Source: Kibdelosporangium sp. MJ126-NF4 | GTDB taxonomy: Bacteria; Actinomycetota; Actinomycetes; Mycobacteriales; Pseudonocardiaceae | Assembly (NCBI RefSeq): GCF_000826545.1 | Contig: NZ_CDME01000014.1 | Location: 248,001-312,000, forward strand | Direction of reading: 5' to 3' | DNA length: 64,000 nt | Part shown: positions 1 to 6,600 of the stretch, one piece after another | How positions within the stretch are numbered: position 1 is the stretch's first letter | Layout of the letters: every line of letters starts with the position of its first letter | Made by a program: the position numbers and the translations under genes | Notes under the pieces: model-generated | What the model was told of the DNA's origin: nothing | The model's input: only the letters and a program-made list of their open reading frames with translations | Databases searched by the model: none

Positions 1-576
1 GACCTGTTCGACAAGGTTCGTGAGAACAGCCAGATCGGTGAGCCCGGGGACGAACACGCCATCGGCCCCGGCGTCGAGGTAGGCGGCGGCCCGCGCGAGG
101 GTGTCGGCCAGATCCCCTGTGGACAACAGGTACGTGTCGACGCGTGCGTTCACGAACACGTCCGCGCCCGCGGCCTTGCGGACAGCGCCGATACGCGCGG
201 CCTGGTCGGCGATCGGGCGGAGCGTCTGGGGCCCGCCGTGCCAGGCGTCCTCGAAATTGAGGCCGACGACGCCCGCGTCCACGAACTCGGCAACGGCCTG
301 TGCCACACCGTCCGGGTCGTCGGCGTATCCGCTCTCGATGTCGGCCGTGACCGGCAGGTCCACTGCTTTCACGATGCGCCGCACGACGCCGAGCATGTCC
401 ACGCGGCCGAGCGTCTCGCCGTCGGGAACACCGAGACTCCACGCGATCCCCGCGCTCGTGGTGGCCACGGCGGCCACCCCGGCGGCCTCGATCAGCCGGG
501 CGCTGCCCGCATCCCACGCATTGGCGAGCACAAGCGGCTCGCCGGGCACATGCAACGACCGAAACTGTTGGTACAT
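1..576 (-). CDS. Isocitrate lyase/PEP mutase family protein, 3' end outside the window
   Basis: The frame runs from an ATG at 576 to the left edge with no stop, giving the first 192 residues. The reading LVLANAWDAGSARLIEAAG at the start, TADIESGYADDP in the middle, LNFEDA and then FVNARVDTYL are hallmarks of the PEP mutase/isocitrate lyase superfamily, an (alpha/beta)8 barrel that makes or breaks C-C or C-P bonds beside a carbonyl with a bound Mg ion. Members of this short subgroup (about 260 residues) include oxaloacetate decarboxylase-like and carboxyphosphonoenolpyruvate-type enzymes, and most have no known substrate. The gene is divergent from a cupin gene at 692 and shares with it a control region holding two dyads. 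The start is supported by homology of the first residues, since no good ribosome site lies directly before it. Superfamily is sure, substrate unknown. Confidence 0.9.
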   Translation of the reverse strand, partial: MYQQFRSLHVPGEPLVLANAWDAGSARLIEAAGVAAVATTSAGIAWSLGVPDGETLGRVDMLGVVRRIVKAVDLPVTADIESGYADDPDGVAQAVAEFVDAGVVGLNFEDAWHGGPQTLRPIADQAARIGAVRKAAGADVFVNARVDTYLLSTGDLADTLARAAAYLDAGADGVFVPGLTDLAVLTNLVEQV

Positions 577-578
577 AA

Positions 579-668
579 CTATGTCCGCTCCACTTTCCAC
601 TGACAGTCCCCTGGTACCCGCCCAGGATCGCGGACAGCCAAGCCCGATGTCCGGCCATATTCGGACAT
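579..668 (-). CDS. Possible 29-codon upstream ORF of the PEP mutase-like gene
   Basis: Directly upstream of the PEP mutase-like gene an AGGAGA ribosome site (674-679, read on the minus strand) is followed after five bases by ATG (668-666) and 29 sense codons ending in TAG, two bases before the ATG of the main gene. The main gene itself has no clear ribosome site, so translation of this short frame could deliver ribosomes to it. The peptide begins MSEYGRTSGL and has no recognisable domain. It may simply be chance in a GC-rich leader; the well placed ribosome site is the only support. Confidence 0.3.
   Translation of the reverse strand: MSEYGRTSGLAVRDPGRVPGDCQWKVERT
648..667. promoter_or_regulatory. 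Inverted repeat TGTCCG-N8-CGGACA in divergent control region
   Basis: Perfect 6-bp arms (648-653 and 662-667) separated by eight bases lie between the divergent PEP mutase-like and cupin genes. The spacing puts the arm centres 14 bp apart, so it could bind a dimeric regulator or form a leader hairpin. No regulator gene is adjacent, so the binding protein is unknown. Confidence 0.4.
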
Positions 669-679
669 GATCATCTCCT

Positions 680-697
680 GTACCTACTGGTATGTAC
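680..697. promoter_or_regulatory. Dyad GTACnTACnnGTAnGTAC over the cupin start
   Basis: The 18-bp stretch reads GTACCTACTGGTATGTAC and matches its own reverse complement at 14 of 18 positions. It overlaps the ATG (692) used for the cupin gene and sits just upstream of the ribosome site of the divergent short frame, so a bound repressor would block both directions. Motifs of the form GTACnTAC-nn-GTAnGTAC are typical of small winged-helix redox regulators of the HxlR family; that assignment is an inference, and no such regulator is in the window. Confidence 0.45.
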
Positions 698-1108
698 ACT
701 CACGACGTGCACATCTCCCCAACCTCGGCGACACCCATCGCCGCCCCAGCCGAATGGATCACCCGATCAACGGTGCTCGACCAGACACTGCCCGCACCGC
801 ACGCCACCCAGCGAGTCGAAATCCGGCGCATCACCATCGCCCCGGGCTTCGCGGCCGGAACGCACATCCACAACGGACCGGTCTTCGGCTCCATCGAAAC
901 CGGATCGGTGATCTACCAGATCGAGGGCGAACCGGAACTGACACTGAGCCAGGGCGACACCTTCTACGAACCCGAAGCCACCCGCATAGCCCGCTTCGAC
1001 GCACAGGAAGAAGGCGTGACGTTCCTCGGCTACTTCCTGCTGACAGCCAACCAGGAAGCCGAAATCACATTCCCAACAGACACCAGTTCTGCACCAGCAA
1101 TCGAATAA
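692..1108 (+). CDS. Cupin domain protein
   Basis: A 138-residue single-domain cupin. Cupin motif 1 is visible as GTHIHNGPVFGSIETG (His-x-His with a downstream Glu), followed by VIYQIEGEPELTLSQGDTFY, the usual beta-turn-beta with conserved Gly-Asp. Small cupins of this sort bind one metal and act as sensors, isomerases or dioxygenases; the substrate cannot be read. The ATG at 692 lies inside an 18-bp dyad and has no ribosome site, so the real start may be GTG at 707 or the message may be leaderless. Divergent from the PEP mutase-like gene and probably co-regulated with it. Its 3' end is followed by a dispersed GC-rich repeat. Confidence 0.85.
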   Translation: MYTHDVHISPTSATPIAAPAEWITRSTVLDQTLPAPHATQRVEIRRITIAPGFAAGTHIHNGPVFGSIETGSVIYQIEGEPELTLSQGDTFYEPEATRIARFDAQEEGVTFLGYFLLTANQEAEITFPTDTSSAPAIE

Positions 1109-1114
1109 CGGACG

Positions 1115-1200
1115 CTGGTCAAAGCGAAACGTACCCAGCGCTGGGTCAGAAGGAGCACGCACCGTGGGGGGCTTGGGGGGCTCGGCCCCCCAAAATAATG
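1115..1200. repeat. Dispersed GC-rich repeat, copy 1
   Basis: About 86 bp beginning GCTGGTCAAAGCGAAACG and ending with the hairpin GGGGGGCTCGGCCCCCC followed by AAAATAATG. A second copy with the same order of elements lies at 32671-32779 in another gene-free stretch. On the minus strand the hairpin is preceded by CATTATTTT, and that T-rich tract also serves as the tail of the tRNA terminator. The near-identical copies in two intergenic places point to a dispersed, probably non-autonomous element or a conserved bidirectional terminator-like module. Confidence 0.7.
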
Positions 1201-1246
1201 ACGGGCGACCCGGCGAGGTTACGAAAGTAACCGAGCAGGGTCGCCC
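1193..1246 (-). terminator. Intrinsic terminator of the tRNA-Asn/tRNA-Met unit
   Basis: Read on the minus strand, GGGCGACCC (1246-1238) pairs with GGGTCGCCC (1211-1203), with an inner GTTAC/GTAAC pair near the loop, and is followed by GTCATTATTTT. A strong stem with a T-rich tail directly after the tRNA-Met gene makes this a convincing factor-independent terminator. Confidence 0.75.
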
Positions 1247-1254
1247 AGAGCGCG

Positions 1255-1328
1255 TGGGGCGGGTGGGGCTCGAACCCACGGCCAAGGGATTATGAGTCCC
1301 CTGCTCTGACCAACTGAGCTACCGCCCC
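1255..1328 (-). tRNA. tRNA-Met (CAT), elongator type
   Basis: A complete 74-nt cloverleaf: acceptor GGGGCGG pairs with CCGCCCC, D-arm GCTC/GAGC, anticodon stem GGGGA/TCCCT with loop CTCATAA, T-arm GTGGG-TTCGAGC-CCCAC, discriminator A. The CCA end is not encoded. The fully paired first base pair (G-C) and the absence of the three G-C initiator anticodon pairs argue for the elongator methionine tRNA. It lies 43 bp downstream of tRNA-Asn on the same strand. Confidence 0.93.
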
Positions 1329-1340
1329 GTGGATACAAAG

Positions 1341-1366
1341 AACCCCAGGTGCTTTGACCTGGGGTT
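1341..1366. terminator. Stem-loop between the two tRNA genes
   Basis: AACCCCAGGT (1341-1350) pairs perfectly with ACCTGGGGTT (1357-1366) around a six-base loop. On the plus strand it is followed by TTGC, on the minus strand by CTTTG. It sits between tRNA-Asn and tRNA-Met and may be a weak terminator or a processing stem. Confidence 0.5.
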
Positions 1367-1371
1367 TTGCG

Positions 1372-1444
1372 CTCCTCCAGCTGGACTCGAACCAGCAACC
1401 CTTCGATTAACAGTCGAATGCTCTGCCAATTGAGCTATGGAGGA
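1372..1444 (-). tRNA. tRNA-Asn (GTT)
   Basis: A complete 73-nt cloverleaf: acceptor TCCTCCA pairs with TGGAGGA, D-arm GCTC/GAGC, anticodon stem TTCGA/TCGAA with loop CTGTTAA, T-arm GCTGG-TTCGAGT-CCAGC, discriminator G. No encoded CCA. Transcribed toward tRNA-Met. Confidence 0.95.
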
Positions 1445-1581
1445 CTGCTCGGTGCCCGGCCGGGGATTGCCTCGGCCTGACAGTGGGTAACTCTAGCGCA
1501 TCCCTCGCGGGGCGAGACGGCAGGGGGGTGGTCGTTGAGGGAAGATGGTGTCACGCAGTCAACGCACGGGAGGCAGTGCCA

Positions 1582-1773
1582 ATGAAGGTGTTCCTGGCTG
1601 GGCTCGCTGTTGGCTACGTGCTCGGCGCGAAGGCCGGGCGGGAACGGTACGACCAGATCATGCGGGCGTACCACACGCTGCTGGAACACCCCGCGGTGCA
1701 GAGCGCGGCCGGGGTGGCGCGGGCGAAGATCGGCGAGAAGCTCGGCCGCAACAGCAAGCAGTCCGTCAGCTGA
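1582..1773 (+). CDS. Small YtxH-like protein
   Basis: 63 residues. It starts at ATG 1582 behind a GGGAGG site at 1568-1573. The N-terminus MKVFLAGLAVGYVLGAKAG is a short Gly-rich hydrophobic segment ending in GAKAGRERYDQI, the signature of YtxH-like envelope proteins that are common in actinobacteria; the rest is a charged amphipathic helix. Such proteins are thought to be membrane-associated, with no defined function. It stands alone and overlaps the 3' end of the convergent tam gene by eight bases. Confidence 0.75.
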   Translation: MKVFLAGLAVGYVLGAKAGRERYDQIMRAYHTLLEHPAVQSAAGVARAKIGEKLGRNSKQSVS

Positions 1774-2521
1774 CCCGGGCGACGGCGAAGACCCTGCGGA
1801 AGGGGAACCAGGTGCGGCCGTCGGTCCTGCGTGGGTAGATCGCACGCAGGGCGGGCGCCAGGTCCGCGCGGAACCGTGTCCATTCGTCTTCGGTCAGCGC
1901 TGCCATGATCGGCCGGAGTGCTGTGCCGCTGATCCATTCGAGCACCGGGTCGTCGCCGTTCAGGACCTGGGTGTACGTGGTTTCCCATGTGTCGACTTCG
2001 CAGCCGTCGAAGAGGTCCGCGTAGCCGGTGGGCGTGAGGACGGCGTCGGCTGGGCGGATGTCGACGTCCGCGAGGCGTGACTGCCATGAGCGGGCGACGA
2101 GTTCGCGCACGAGCGTGTGGGACGGGCCGTCGAAGTTGCCTGGTACCTGCATGGCTATCCACGCGCCCGTGGGCAGTTGGGTGATCCAGCGACGCAGGAT
2201 GTCGGGGTGTTGCGGCACCCATTGCAGGACAGCGTTGGTGATCACCACGTCGGTGTCCGGTCGCGGCTCCCAGGTGGCCACGTCGCCCACGTGGGCGTCA
2301 ATTCCGCGCAGCCGTGCCGCGTCGACCATTTCCAGTGACGAGTCCAGGGCTTCGACGGCCGCGTTGGGCCAGCGCTGGGCGAGCGTGGTGGTCAGGTTGC
2401 CTGGCCCGCAGCCGAGGTCCACCACTCGTCGGGGTGATGTTGCCTGGACGCGGGCGACCAGTTCGTAAAACGGTCGCGCGCGGTGATCGGCGAAGGTCAG
2501 GTACTTGTCCGGGTCCCACAT
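1766..2521 (-). CDS. tam: Trans-aconitate 2-methyltransferase
   Basis: 251 residues, close to the 250-260 of the family. It methylates trans-aconitate, a toxic by-product of citrate, with S-adenosylmethionine. The start MWDPDKYLTFADHRARPFYE is the characteristic family N-terminus, so the ATG at 2521 (behind GGAGGTGG) is preferred over longer frames. The SAM-binding motif VVDLGCGPGNLT lies near residue 37, followed by an acidic strand-end residue (VEALDSSLEMV) and DVVITNAVLQWVPQH. The C-terminus with TWFPFRRVFAVAR is also typical. A perfect GTAC palindrome sits about 20 bp upstream. Confidence 0.93.
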   Translation of the reverse strand: MWDPDKYLTFADHRARPFYELVARVQATSPRRVVDLGCGPGNLTTTLAQRWPNAAVEALDSSLEMVDAARLRGIDAHVGDVATWEPRPDTDVVITNAVLQWVPQHPDILRRWITQLPTGAWIAMQVPGNFDGPSHTLVRELVARSWQSRLADVDIRPADAVLTPTGYADLFDGCEVDTWETTYTQVLNGDDPVLEWISGTALRPIMAALTEDEWTRFRADLAPALRAIYPRRTDGRTWFPFRRVFAVARVS

Positions 2522-2540
2522 GAGCCACCTCCAGCAAACC

Positions 2541-2552
2541 GTACGTACGTAC
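2541..2552. promoter_or_regulatory. Palindrome GTACGTACGTAC upstream of tam
   Basis: A perfect 12-bp palindrome between the tam start and the stop of the preceding gene. It lies at operator distance from the tam start and could be a TetR- or MarR-type half-site array, but simple GTAC repeats may also arise by chance. Confidence 0.3.
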
Positions 2553-2553
2553 T

Positions 2554-3087
2554 TTATTGCTCGAGGTCGGTCTTCATCAAGCTCAACTTCGCGGCGACCT
2601 GCTCGGCCACCCGGCGCACCGCGTCGTCGTCGGCGCCCTTGTCCGGCCTGACCTGCAGCACAATCCCGTCCTGACCAGGCACTCTGCGCTGGATGAACCA
2701 CGCACCGCCGCCCGGCAGGTCCTGGCGGTGCCGGGAACTGATCGACTTCGTCACCCGGTCGTGGATGACGTCCGGGAGCTTGCCGCTCTGGGTGAACACG
2801 AACCGCACCGGCGGCATGTCCGCCAACACGACCGCGTCACCGGCCCGCGACACCTCGGTCGCCTCGATCAGGACCAGCGCGCCGCCGCCCCAGCTCGCCT
2901 TGCTGATCAGGTGCCAGCCGACCCGGCGCGAACCGGGCAGCCACAGCCCCAGCGACGTGGCCACCATGTGCCCGCCCGACTTCACCTCCGCCGAGGCGAG
3001 CACGTACTCGCCGTTGTCGAGAGTGCCGTCGAAGTCGTCGGGGACCTGCCGCCCGGTGAGCCGTCCGACCAGTTTGCGCAGGCTCAC
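2554..3087 (-). CDS. Conserved actinobacterial protein downstream of dnaG
   Basis: 177 residues, no transmembrane segment or known catalytic motif. The sequence starts MSLRKLVGRLTGRQVPDDFDG and continues as a beta-rich domain (EYVLASAEVKSGGHMVATSLGLWLP in two pieces, then LVLIEATEV) with an amphipathic C-terminal helix. It overlaps the 3' end of dnaG by four bases and is therefore translationally coupled to primase. I recall small uncharacterised proteins beside dnaG in mycobacteria as well. Function unknown; the coupling suggests a housekeeping role, but it could merely share the transcript. Confidence 0.8.
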   Translation of the reverse strand: MSLRKLVGRLTGRQVPDDFDGTLDNGEYVLASAEVKSGGHMVATSLGLWLPGSRRVGWHLISKASWGGGALVLIEATEVSRAGDAVVLADMPPVRFVFTQSGKLPDVIHDRVTKSISSRHRQDLPGGGAWFIQRRVPGQDGIVLQVRPDKGADDDAVRRVAEQVAAKLSLMKTDLEQ

Positions 3088-4988
3088 GAGGCGTATCTCC
3101 CGGAAGCCTGTTCGCCCAGCGCGATGTTGTACTGCTCCATCGCCACGAGGTCACCGAACAACTGCCGGTACTCGTCGGCGTCCTCCAGTGGGTTCAGCCG
3201 CTGCAGCCGGGACTTGATGTCCGCGATCTGCCGGGCCACCAGGCTCTTGTTCAACGCGGCGATCAGGCTTTCCACGTACCGCAGGTTCGGCTCGCCGTGC
3301 GAGCGCATCGCCTCCACGGACAGCTCGTTCACCAGCGACTGCACGACCTGGTGCTGGCAGTGCTTACTGACCGCGTCGAACAACGAGGGCCCGGCGAGGC
3401 CACAGGACGCCCCGCCCGCGCCATGCAGCGCCTTGTGCAGCTCCGCGTACGCGGGCTCGGTGAACGCCTCACCTGGCAGGCTGTCGAAATGCGGCCCAGC
3501 CAGGTGCGGAACCTGCAACGCCGCCTTCAACAACTCGCGTTGCAGATGCAGCTCGGGGTCGTTGGGCTTGGGCCGCTGCGGGCCCTGCACCTCGATCTCC
3601 AGCGCACCCTGGTTCTGGTCGACCGGGGCGGCCCTGCGCGTCGCGGGAGCGGGCTTGCCGTTCGCGGTCTCCCGCACCCTGCGCACGACTGTCTGGATGT
3701 CGTCCCAACCGATCCAGCCCGCCAACTGGCGGGCGTACTCGTCCCGCAGGGAGAAGTCCTTGATCTGGGCGACCATCGGCACGGTCCGGCGCAACGCCTG
3801 GACTCGTCCCTCGGCCGATTCCAGCTCGTGTCCGGCCAGCTCCGAGCGGATCCAGAACTCGATCAGCCGCTGCCGCCGGGCGACCAGGTCACGCACCGCG
3901 GTGTCGCCCTTGGCCTGCCGGAGCTCGCACGGGTCCATACCGTCCGGTGCGACGGCGATGAACGTCTGCGCGGCGAACCGCTGGTCCTCGTCGAACGCCT
4001 TCATCGCGGCCTTCTGGCCGGCCTCGTCACCGTCGAAGGTGTAGATGACCTCGCCACGGAAGAACTTGTCGTCCATCAGCAGACGGCGCAGCACGGAGAT
4101 GTGGTCGGTGCCGAACGCGGTGCCGCAGGACGCGACCGCCGTCGGGACGCCCGACAGGTGCATCGCCATCACGTCGGTGTAGCCCTCGACCACGACGACC
4201 TGGTGTCGCTTGGCGATCTCCCGCTTGGCCATGTCCAGGCCGAACAGCACCTGCGACTTGTGGTAGATCGGCGAATCGCTCGTGTTGAGGTACTTCGCCT
4301 GGATCTGGTCGTCGTCGTGGATCCGGCGGGCGCCGAAGCCGACGACGTCGCCGCCGAGATCCCTGATCGGCCACAGCAGCCTGCGGTGGAACCGGTCGAT
4401 CGGGCCTCGTTTGCCCTGCTTGGAGAGCCCGGCCTTGTCCAGCTCGGCGAACTCGAAACCCCGGCTGAGCAGGTATTTCGTCAGCGTGTCCCAGCCTGCG
4501 GGCGCGTAGCCGCAGCCGAACATCGCCGCGGCGGCCTGGTCGAACCCGCGCTCGGCGAGGAACTCCCGCGCCAGCTTGGCCTCCGGGGTGTGCAGCTGTT
4601 CGGTGTAGAACTCCGCCGCGGCCCGGTGCGCGTCGATCAGCCTGGTGCGAGTGCCGCGATCCCGCTGGACGCTGGCACCGCCGCCCTCGTAGGTCAGCTT
4701 GATCCCGACGCGTTCGGCGAGCCGTTCGACCGCCTCGACGAAGCTCAGGTGGTCGATCTTGCACAGGAAGGCGATGACGTCGCCCCCCTCACCACAGCCG
4801 AAGCAGTGGAACGTGCCATGAGTCGGCCGCACGTTGAACGACGGTGTCTTCTCGTCATGGAACGGGCAGAGGCCCTTGGCCGCTCCCCCACCGACCTGAC
4901 GCAGGGCGACATACTCGCCGATCACGTCGTCGATCCTGTTTCGCTCACGCACGAGGGCGATGTCGCTCTCCCGGATCCGTCCTGCCAC
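3084..4988 (-). CDS. dnaG: DNA primase DnaG
   Basis: 634 residues, full length. It makes RNA primers for replication. Zinc-finger residues C41, H44, C62 and C65 lie in CPFHDEKTPSF and HCFGCGEGGD; the catalytic core follows, with the TOPRIM motifs VVVVEGYTDVMA and TFDGDEAGQKAA giving the acidic metal ligands. A Pro/Ala linker around residue 430 leads to a C-terminal helicase-interaction domain. The start is GTG at 4988, 35 bp from the divergent sigma factor start. Downstream stop overlaps the next gene by four bases. Confidence 0.97.
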   Translation of the reverse strand: MAGRIRESDIALVRERNRIDDVIGEYVALRQVGGGAAKGLCPFHDEKTPSFNVRPTHGTFHCFGCGEGGDVIAFLCKIDHLSFVEAVERLAERVGIKLTYEGGGASVQRDRGTRTRLIDAHRAAAEFYTEQLHTPEAKLAREFLAERGFDQAAAAMFGCGYAPAGWDTLTKYLLSRGFEFAELDKAGLSKQGKRGPIDRFHRRLLWPIRDLGGDVVGFGARRIHDDDQIQAKYLNTSDSPIYHKSQVLFGLDMAKREIAKRHQVVVVEGYTDVMAMHLSGVPTAVASCGTAFGTDHISVLRRLLMDDKFFRGEVIYTFDGDEAGQKAAMKAFDEDQRFAAQTFIAVAPDGMDPCELRQAKGDTAVRDLVARRQRLIEFWIRSELAGHELESAEGRVQALRRTVPMVAQIKDFSLRDEYARQLAGWIGWDDIQTVVRRVRETANGKPAPATRRAAPVDQNQGALEIEVQGPQRPKPNDPELHLQRELLKAALQVPHLAGPHFDSLPGEAFTEPAYAELHKALHGAGGASCGLAGPSLFDAVSKHCQHQVVQSLVNELSVEAMRSHGEPNLRYVESLIAALNKSLVARQIADIKSRLQRLNPLEDADEYRQLFGDLVAMEQYNIALGEQASGRYAS

Positions 4989-5023
4989 GGGTCCATGTTA
5001 GGCCGGGCGCCTACGATGCGGTT

Positions 5024-5941
5024 GTGACGGTCAGCCTGGACACACTCGCCGACGAGTTCTCCGAGTACCGGACGCACCTGCTCGGGGTCGCGTACCGGCT
5101 CACGAGCACCCTCGCGGACGCCGAGGACGCGGTGCAGGAGGCATGGCTTCGACTGTCTACTGTAGACCGATCGGGGATCAGGGACCTCAAGGGCTGGCTG
5201 ACCACGGTGGTCGGCCGGATCTGCCTTGACCGGCTGCGATCCGCCGCCGTGCGGCGCGAGCGCTACACCGGGTCGTGGCTGCCGGAACCCGTGGTCACCC
5301 CGCTCGGCGGCGCATCGGCGGAGGACCCGCTGGACGTGATCGTGCGCGACGACGGCGTGCGGATGGCCGCGCTGATCGTGCTCGACAAGCTGACGCCCGA
5401 GCAGCGAGTGGCGTTCGTGCTGCACGACGCCTTCGGCGTGCCGTTCGACGAGATCGCCGAAACCCTCGGCGTCTCGGCGGCGACCGCCCGCCAGTACGCC
5501 AGCCGTGGCCGCAAGGCCGTGGCCGACGCCAATCCCCCACCACGCGCCTCGCTGGACGAGCAGCGAGACCTGCTCGAACGCTTCACAGCCGCGCTGTCCA
5601 GCGGTGACCTGCGTGCGGTCGTCGAACTGCTGCACCCGGAGGTCACGCTGATCGGCGACGCGGACGGCAAGGCCCGCACCGCGCGCCAGGTCATCCACGG
5701 TGCGGACAAGGTCGCTCGCTTCGTGCTCGGCCTGCTGAACCGCTACGGGCTGTCCTTCGGCGAGGTCGGCCAGCCCGTGCTGGTCAACGGCGATCTGGGC
5801 CTGCTGCTCCCGGACCGGCCCGGCGATGGCGAACACCTCGACCTGACCCGACGGGTGTCCGTGTTCGCCATCCGCGACGGGAAGCTGAGCGGGTTCTACG
5901 ACGTGGCCAACCCGGAGAAACTCACCCGCGTCGCACTGTGA
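5024..5941 (+). CDS. ECF41-type RNA polymerase sigma factor (SigJ-like)
   Basis: 305 residues. Region 2 (LLGVAYRLTSTLADAEDAVQ) and region 4 (TPEQRVAFVLHDAFGVPFDE, then IAETLGVSAATARQYASRGR) are followed by a C-terminal SnoaL-like domain of about 100 residues, which in ECF41 factors replaces an anti-sigma protein and tunes activity. Three family marks are present: WLPEP in the linker, a DGGGR-like element (DADGKAR), and a C-terminal NPEKL in place of NPDKL. GTG at 5024 is chosen because region 2 starts 20 residues later. The converging gene encodes a carboxymuconolactone decarboxylase-like protein with a matching promoter, the classic ECF41 partner. Confidence 0.93.
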   Translation: MTVSLDTLADEFSEYRTHLLGVAYRLTSTLADAEDAVQEAWLRLSTVDRSGIRDLKGWLTTVVGRICLDRLRSAAVRRERYTGSWLPEPVVTPLGGASAEDPLDVIVRDDGVRMAALIVLDKLTPEQRVAFVLHDAFGVPFDEIAETLGVSAATARQYASRGRKAVADANPPPRASLDEQRDLLERFTAALSSGDLRAVVELLHPEVTLIGDADGKARTARQVIHGADKVARFVLGLLNRYGLSFGEVGQPVLVNGDLGLLLPDRPGDGEHLDLTRRVSVFAIRDGKLSGFYDVANPEKLTRVAL

Positions 5942-5963
5942 AGCCGCCTGGGGAACAGGACCA

Positions 5964-6533
5964 CTACCGGGTGAGCGGGACCCGACAGGCGTCGCCGGAC
6001 GAGAAGCCCTGTTCGGTGATGCCCAGCGCGCTGTTGAATCGGGCCCGCATGTTCTCCAGCGAGATCTGATAGGTGAGCTCGATCACGCCCTTCTCGCCGA
6101 ACGCCGACACCAGTTCGGCGACTTGCTCGTCGGTCACGTGCACCGGTGTGGCGGTCATCGCGTCCGCGTACGCGATCGCCAGCCGCTCCTCGTTGCTGAA
6201 CTTGGGCGAGGTGGCGTAGTCGTCGATCTCGCGCAGCCGCTCGACGTCCAGGCCGTCCAACCGCTGGAGCATGGTGCCGAAGTCGATGCACCACTCGCAG
6301 CCCAGCCGCACCGCTGCGCGGTAGACCGCCAGTTCGCGCACCGACTTCGGCAGCACTGTGCTGACTCGCTCGGCCATCAGCTCGTGGAGCCCGTACGTGT
6401 AGAACACACCCTTGTGGTGCCTGGCGACGGCGAGCGGCTCCATCAGCACGCCGTACCGCTTGGTCGCCATGCGGTAGACCAGCCTGCCGAAGAAGCCCGC
6501 CTTGCCCGGCGCCACACCCAGAATCCGCGACAT
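5964..6533 (-). CDS. Carboxymuconolactone decarboxylase/AhpD-like protein (ECF41 target)
   Basis: 189 residues. The CMD/AhpD core carries CEWC preceded by RAAVRLG and followed by IDFGTM, the C-x-x-C pair used for peroxidase or disulfide chemistry in AhpD-like proteins. AhpD family members reduce partner peroxiredoxins or act as disulfide reductases; the exact substrate is unknown. ATG at 6533 has a GAGGAG site (GAGAGGAGCAGGACG before the start). Upstream is TGTCACA-N16-CGTC, the ECF41 promoter, and the gene faces the ECF41 sigma gene with only 22 bp between stops. It is therefore almost certainly the target of that sigma factor. Confidence 0.9.
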   Translation of the reverse strand: MSRILGVAPGKAGFFGRLVYRMATKRYGVLMEPLAVARHHKGVFYTYGLHELMAERVSTVLPKSVRELAVYRAAVRLGCEWCIDFGTMLQRLDGLDVERLREIDDYATSPKFSNEERLAIAYADAMTATPVHVTDEQVAELVSAFGEKGVIELTYQISLENMRARFNSALGITEQGFSSGDACRVPLTR

Positions 6534-6565
6534 CGTCCTGCTCCTCTCGTCTGCGTCACCTAACG

Positions 6566-6592
6566 GACGAGAGAGCCATGGACTATGTGACA
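6566..6592 (-). promoter_or_regulatory. ECF41 promoter TGTCACA-N16-CGTC
   Basis: On the minus strand, TGTCACA (6592-6586) is followed after exactly 16 bases by CGTC (6569-6566). This is the published ECF41 -35/-10 pair with the correct spacer. It lies 33 bp before the ATG of the carboxymuconolactone decarboxylase-like gene, leaving a leader of about 25 bases with a good ribosome site. Confidence 0.85.
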
Positions 6593-6600
6593 GTCCTTGG

